A stretch of DNA of 10,603 nt from JABDGR01 sp035546135 (GTDB lineage Bacteria; Verrucomicrobiota; Verrucomicrobiia; Opitutales; JABDGR01): contig DASZWY010000046.1 of NCBI GenBank assembly GCA_035546135.1, positions 1 through 10,603 on the forward strand. The letters are read 5' to 3'. Below, in pieces: positions 6,808-10,603 of this stretch; positions within the stretch are counted from its first letter, which is position 1, and every line of letters begins with the position of its first letter. The position numbers and the translations under genes were made by a program. The notes beneath the pieces are model-generated. The model was not told the origin of the DNA and did no database searches. It worked only from the letters and a program-made list of their open reading frames with translations.

Positions 6808-8232
6808 TTAATCCGACAAATCGTGCTCGAGTTGCTCAAGGGTCTTGTGCTTCGTCTCGGGCAGGCGGAAATAGATGAAGAAGAAGCCGAGGACGCAGAT
6901 AACGGCGTAGAGGAGGAACGTGCCGGCGGCGCCCAAGGAGGCGTTGAGCAGAGGAAAGGAAAAAGTCAGGACGAAGCACGCGGCCCACAATGACGCCACG
7001 CCGACGGACATGGCGGCGCCGCGGATGCGGTTGGGAAAAATTTCCGAGATAACGACCCAGGTGACCGGCGCGAGCGACATGGCGTAGCAGGCGATGGCGG
7101 CCAGCACGAGCAGGAGCACCGGCAGGCCCTGCACACTGCTGTAGTAACAAAAGCCGAGGAGGGAATAAATGACGGCGAGGCCGCCGGCGCCCAACAGCAT
7201 CAACGGGCGGCGGCCGATTTTGTCCACCACGCCGAGGGCGACAAAGGTAAAGGCCAGGTTGACCGAGCCGGTCCAGGCGATGTTTTTGAGCACGGAGGAA
7301 ATATCGTAGCCGGCGGCCTTGAAGATTTCCTCGGCGTAATTGAAGATGACGTTGATGCCGCACCATTGCTGGAACACCGCGAGCCCAATGCCCAGCACGA
7401 GCACCTTGCGCAGGCGGGGTTCCAGCAATTCATAGAAGCGCACCTGGCTGGCCTGCTCGTCAACGAGCGTGGCGCGCACGTCCGCCACCTCGGCGTCGGC
7501 GTAGGCGGCCCCGCCGATTTTGGCCAGAATGGCGCGGGCGCGGGCGAACAATTCCTGGCGGATGAGCCAGCGCGGGCTTTCCGGCACAAAAAACATCCCC
7601 AGAAAAAACAGCAGCGAAGGCACGGCGGTGAGCGCGAACATCCAGCGCCAGCACGTCTGCCCATACCAGGAATCGCGGATGAAATCGGCGGTGGCGTGCT
7701 CCGGAAGATTTTTGCCGAGCGCCCAATTGATGATTTGCGCGGCGAGCACGCCAATGACGATGGTGAGCTGGTTGATGGAAACGAGCCGGCCGCGCATCCG
7801 CGCCGGCGCGATTTCGGCGATGTACATCGGGGAAAGATTCGAGGCCAGGCCGATGGCGACGCCGCCGAGGATGCGCCAGGCGATGAAGACCGCAAAGTTG
7901 GCCGCCAGCGCATTGCCGAGGGAGGTGATGACGAAGAGCGCCGCCGACAGAACCAGCAGACGCTTGCGGCCAAAGCGGTCGCTCAACGCGCCGGCGACCA
8001 ACGCGCCGATGAGGCAGCCAATGAGCGCGCAACTGTTGGCCCAACCCGAGGCGGCGGCGTTGTCCTGGATGTGGAAAAACGGCTCGAAGAACGGCTTCGC
8101 GCCGCCAATGACGACCCAGTCGTAGCCGAAGAGCAGGCCGCCCATCGCCGCGACAAAGGAGATGAGTGTGATGTAGCCGAGATTATAGTCGGCCGTGGAT
8201 TTCGAACTGGCGGGGGTAACGGGGGTAATCAT
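6808..8232 (-). CDS. Sugar porter family MFS transporter (proton-sugar symporter type)
   Basis: This 474-residue, 12-segment transporter belongs to the sugar porter family (XylE/GalP/GLUT type), which moves monosaccharides across the inner membrane, usually with protons. Family signatures appear in order: GGLLFGYD in TM1 (31-38, with the Asp linked to proton coupling in XylE), SDRFGRKR between TM2 and TM3, PESPRWL after TM6 (217-223), FQQWCGIN in TM7 (287-294), DKIGRRPL between TM8 and TM9, APVTWVVISEIFP in TM10 (Trp392), and the C-terminal PETKHKTLEQLE. The usual QQxSGIN has Cys in place of Ser at the sugar-binding TM7 motif. ATG 8232 follows the DUF5107 stop by 21 bases, so the two are probably one transcript. 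There is no Shine-Dalgarno; a T6 tract (8247-8242) ends 9 bases before the ATG. The specific sugar cannot be read from sequence; a pentose, hexose or deoxyhexose are all possible. Confidence 0.93.
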   Translation of the reverse strand: MITPVTPASSKSTADYNLGYITLISFVAAMGGLLFGYDWVVIGGAKPFFEPFFHIQDNAAASGWANSCALIGCLIGALVAGALSDRFGRKRLLVLSAALFVITSLGNALAANFAVFIAWRILGGVAIGLASNLSPMYIAEIAPARMRGRLVSINQLTIVIGVLAAQIINWALGKNLPEHATADFIRDSWYGQTCWRWMFALTAVPSLLFFLGMFFVPESPRWLIRQELFARARAILAKIGGAAYADAEVADVRATLVDEQASQVRFYELLEPRLRKVLVLGIGLAVFQQWCGINVIFNYAEEIFKAAGYDISSVLKNIAWTGSVNLAFTFVALGVVDKIGRRPLMLLGAGGLAVIYSLLGFCYYSSVQGLPVLLLVLAAIACYAMSLAPVTWVVISEIFPNRIRGAAMSVGVASLWAACFVLTFSFPLLNASLGAAGTFLLYAVICVLGFFFIYFRLPETKHKTLEQLEHDLSD

Positions 8233-8253
8233 GAATGGGGTAAAAAATTGGCG

Positions 8254-10603
8254 TTAAGCGAGGCCGGAGCACAGGTCCGCGGCGAGAGCATGGTTGGGGT
8301 CGAGACGCAGGACTTGGCGGAGAAGTCTTTTGGCTTCAGCGGCGCGGCCAAGGCCGAGGTGGGCCTGCGCCTGGAGAAAGAGCGCAGTGATGCGCTGGCG
8401 TTTCGCCAAATCATCCTCAAACACAAGCATGGTGGGGAGTGAGGTCGCGAAATAGTCTATCTTTGCCGGAGTTTTGGCGAGACGTTTCGCGTAGGCGAGC
8501 AGCTGGCGCAAGAGTTTGGCGGCGGCGGCGCGGCGGCCCAGGCGTTCGAGCGAACGGGCGGAAAAATAGGTCATTTCAGAAAACACGCGCACGCTCATTT
8601 CCTGAAAATCGCCGCGAAAACTGGCGGAGTCGCGCCAGTGTTTTTGCGCGGCGGCGCGGTCGCCCAGCGCGGCGGCGGCTTCACCGAGCCAGAAATGGAT
8701 GTCGCTCTGGTTGGCGAGGAGATGCTTGGCCTCGCCGAGATTGGGCGGGGCGACGAGCGCGGCGGCAAAATGTTTTTTGGCGGCGGCGGCGTCTCCCTGA
8801 GCGAGGGCGGCACGGCCCAGCAGCAGATGCGCGCGCACGTGCTGGCCGAGCGCCTGCCCTTCCCCACCCTCCCACGGCTGGAAAACGCGGGCGGCGACGC
8901 GGCGTTGCGCTTCGGCAGGCTGGCCGGTTTGGTTATATAAAGCGCAGAGTTCGACGATGAGGTCGTCGCGCTGGGCGACGAGTTTTTCATGCGCGATGAG
9001 TTCACTTAGGCGCGTCGCAGGGGCGCAGGCGACGCGTTTCCACAATTGATCGCGCTCGTAGAACACGCGGGCGTCACCGGGCGCGGCGCGGAAGGCGCGG
9101 TCGTAGGCGGCGAGGGCCTGGGTCGGCTGGCGCAGGATATTAAAGTAGCCGATGCCGAGATTGCGCCAGACGACGGAATATCCGGGGTCGAGCTTGGCCG
9201 ATTTTTCCCAGAGGCGGATGGCCTCGGCGTAGCGGCGGCGGTCATAGAAAAGATTGCCGAGGTAATACGGCGCGCGGGCATCGCGCGGGTTGGCGGCGAT
9301 GGCGGCTTCGAGGAGGGCGATTTCCTCGAGACGGCAGGGGAAGCAATAATCGGGCGAGGCCTTTGCGGCGGCGGCGTAATGTTTTTTCGCGGCGGCCGGG
9401 TCGCCGCGCTGGGCGTGCAGCCAGCCGAGGTAATACTGCACGAGCGGCGCGGTGCCGGAATGCGGCTCGGGCGCGGCGGCATTCAACACCGCGACGGCTT
9501 CATCGAGAAATCCGGCGCGCCAGTAATCGAGCGCGAGGTCGAGGCAGACTTGGGTATCACAAGCCAGCGGCTGGCCGGCGAGGTCGCGTGCCCACCAGTC
9601 GAGGGGGTCGAGGGCGTGCGTCTCGCGCAGAACGACATGGGCGTCGTCGGAGCGGTCGAGCCGGCGGAGCACGAGTACGCGGAGGTCGCGGGCGCGGAGA
9701 TTATCAGCGTTGGCGCGAAGGGCGCGGTCGAGGTGGTCGAGGGCGGTCGGCCAATCGCGGCGGCAGCAGTCGAGTTCCGCAAGGGCGTGGTAACCGGCGG
9801 CCTGCCAGGCATGGTTCCAGGTAGCCTTGTATATATGCTGATAGGCGTCGTCGTCCCGGCCTTGGGCGCGGAGGACGAGGCCGAGCTGGTAATGCGCCTC
9901 GCCGTCATAGGGGTTGGGATTGCGGCGGGTGAGGCGGGCGATGGCGGCGCGCAAGTGGGTTTCGGCCTCGGCCAGCTCGCCGCGACGGAAATGCCATTTG
10001 CCCAGCGCGAGGTGGCAGCGGCTGTCGCCCGGGTCACGGCGAAGGGCCTCGCGCCAATAGAGCTCGGGCATCCGGGTGGCGTGGCGGTATTGGTCGAGGT
10101 GGAGGCCAGTTATATAGAGCTCGTCGTTGCCGGGGACATCCTTGGGCAAAGGCGGCTCGGTGGCGGGCGGCGGGACTTTCCCGCGCACGCGGGGCTTGGG
10201 GGTGTAGGTGATGACTTCACGTTTGCCTTCAGTGACGGTCAGGCACAAGTCGGTTGCGCGCACGTCGCGGGGCAACTCGAATTCCTCCAGCAGCGACGCA
10301 CCCGGGGCGAGATCGGCCGCCCAAGTTTCGAGGACGGATTTTTTCGTGGCCAGGGTGACGCAGGCATTCGCGAGGGCGCGCGAGACCGAAACGCCGACGC
10401 GGGCGCGGCGGCCCGTGATATTTAAACTTACGGCGGCGTCGAGATTCGCCTTATGGGCGGGGCCGATTTTCTGGATGGGGTACCAATACTGGCTCCAGGT
10501 CTTGGTCTCGCCCGGCATGAGGAAGGAGAAGTCCGGCTGGTTGTCAGTGTAGACGCCGGCCATGATTTCGATGTAGGGGCCGTATTCGTTTTTCTCGTCG
10601 GGG
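8254..10603 (-). CDS. DUF5107 / tetratricopeptide-repeat protein, 5' end cut by window
   Basis: The frame is open to the right edge; the ATG at 10563 is internal, since the preceding codons (PDEKNEYGPYIEI) continue the domain. The visible part is 782 residues. The first ~140 residues, with EIMAGVYTDNQPDFSFLMPGE and QYWYPIQKIG, are the C-terminal end of a DUF5107-type region. A Pro-rich linker (PPPATEPPLP) leads to ELYITGLHLDQYRHATR, which I recall as typical of this family. From ~185 to the end it is helical TPR-like: LGKWHFRRGELAEAETHLRAA, YYLGNLFYDRRRYAEAIRLW, LGIGYFN...ALAAYDRAF and AQAHLGLGRAAEAKRLLRQV are clear units. No transmembrane segment is visible. The biochemical role is not established to my knowledge. 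The sugar porter immediately downstream suggests a role in using or sensing a carbohydrate. The missing N-terminus should hold the bulk of the DUF5107 beta-domain. Confidence 0.85.
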   Translation of the reverse strand, partial: PDEKNEYGPYIEIMAGVYTDNQPDFSFLMPGETKTWSQYWYPIQKIGPAHKANLDAAVSLNITGRRARVGVSVSRALANACVTLATKKSVLETWAADLAPGASLLEEFELPRDVRATDLCLTVTEGKREVITYTPKPRVRGKVPPPATEPPLPKDVPGNDELYITGLHLDQYRHATRMPELYWREALRRDPGDSRCHLALGKWHFRRGELAEAETHLRAAIARLTRRNPNPYDGEAHYQLGLVLRAQGRDDDAYQHIYKATWNHAWQAAGYHALAELDCCRRDWPTALDHLDRALRANADNLRARDLRVLVLRRLDRSDDAHVVLRETHALDPLDWWARDLAGQPLACDTQVCLDLALDYWRAGFLDEAVAVLNAAAPEPHSGTAPLVQYYLGWLHAQRGDPAAAKKHYAAAAKASPDYCFPCRLEEIALLEAAIAANPRDARAPYYLGNLFYDRRRYAEAIRLWEKSAKLDPGYSVVWRNLGIGYFNILRQPTQALAAYDRAFRAAPGDARVFYERDQLWKRVACAPATRLSELIAHEKLVAQRDDLIVELCALYNQTGQPAEAQRRVAARVFQPWEGGEGQALGQHVRAHLLLGRAALAQGDAAAAKKHFAAALVAPPNLGEAKHLLANQSDIHFWLGEAAAALGDRAAAQKHWRDSASFRGDFQEMSVRVFSEMTYFSARSLERLGRRAAAAKLLRQLLAYAKRLAKTPAKIDYFATSLPTMLVFEDDLAKRQRITALFLQAQAHLGLGRAAEAKRLLRQVLRLDPNHALAADLCSGLA

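Noticed and set aside
7200..7973. 257-codon minus-strand frame overlapping the transporter
   Set aside because: Out-of-frame shadow rich in Ser, Arg, Cys and Pro; the transporter frame is complete with all family signatures.
9046..10425. 459-codon open frame on the plus strand
   Set aside because: It lies wholly antisense to the DUF5107/TPR gene. The translation is Gly/Val/Glu-rich low-complexity protein without recognisable motifs, as expected when the wobble bases of GC-rich genes are read on the other strand.
10561..10563. ATG at 10563 as the true start of the DUF5107 gene
   Set aside because: The 13 codons upstream to the edge are open and continue the conserved DUF5107 sequence, so the Met is internal.

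Overview
The window is a GC-rich stretch with five genes, all read from the minus strand. In transcription order (high to low coordinates) they are: a DUF5107/TPR protein cut by the right edge, a sugar-porter MFS transporter, an exosortase-family membrane protein, glycogen synthase (glgA), and a very large secreted protein cut by the left edge that joins a family-4 rhamnogalacturonan lyase to autotransporter-type beta-strand repeats. I saw no rRNA, tRNA, CRISPR array, insertion sequence or phage gene.

The mix suggests a plant-polysaccharide-degrading member of the Verrucomicrobiota, most likely Opitutaceae-like. The reasons are the beta-strand-repeat protein ending in a 'FNVVLQSYSGHDYQLQ...FYRVVV' type module, a stand-alone exosortase, a DUF5107 gene beside a sugar porter, an intergenic 'HREGAKSAK'-type repeat, and start codons without Shine-Dalgarno sequences. 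This placement rests on remembered family distributions, not on a search.

Layout: 10603-8254 is the DUF5107/TPR gene. After 21 bases comes the sugar porter (8232-6808), almost certainly co-transcribed with it. After 90 bases comes the exosortase (6717-5587). The next gap (5586-5473) is filled by an imperfect inverted repeat that looks like a dispersed genomic element and may carry a promoter for glgA (5472-4006). A 132-base gap with a weak promoter candidate precedes the lyase gene (3873 to the left edge). The lyase frame is open without interruption over 1291 codons; I translated it in full by hand.

Inferred joint role: the lyase would cut the rhamnogalacturonan-I backbone of pectin outside the cell, the sugar porter would import released sugars, and glgA would store carbon as glycogen. 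DUF5107/TPR probably belongs to the same sugar pathway. The exosortase would process C-terminally tagged exported proteins; no such tag is visible in this window, although the lyase C-terminus is cut off a short way before its end. Only the DUF5107-transporter pair is tight enough to call an operon with confidence.
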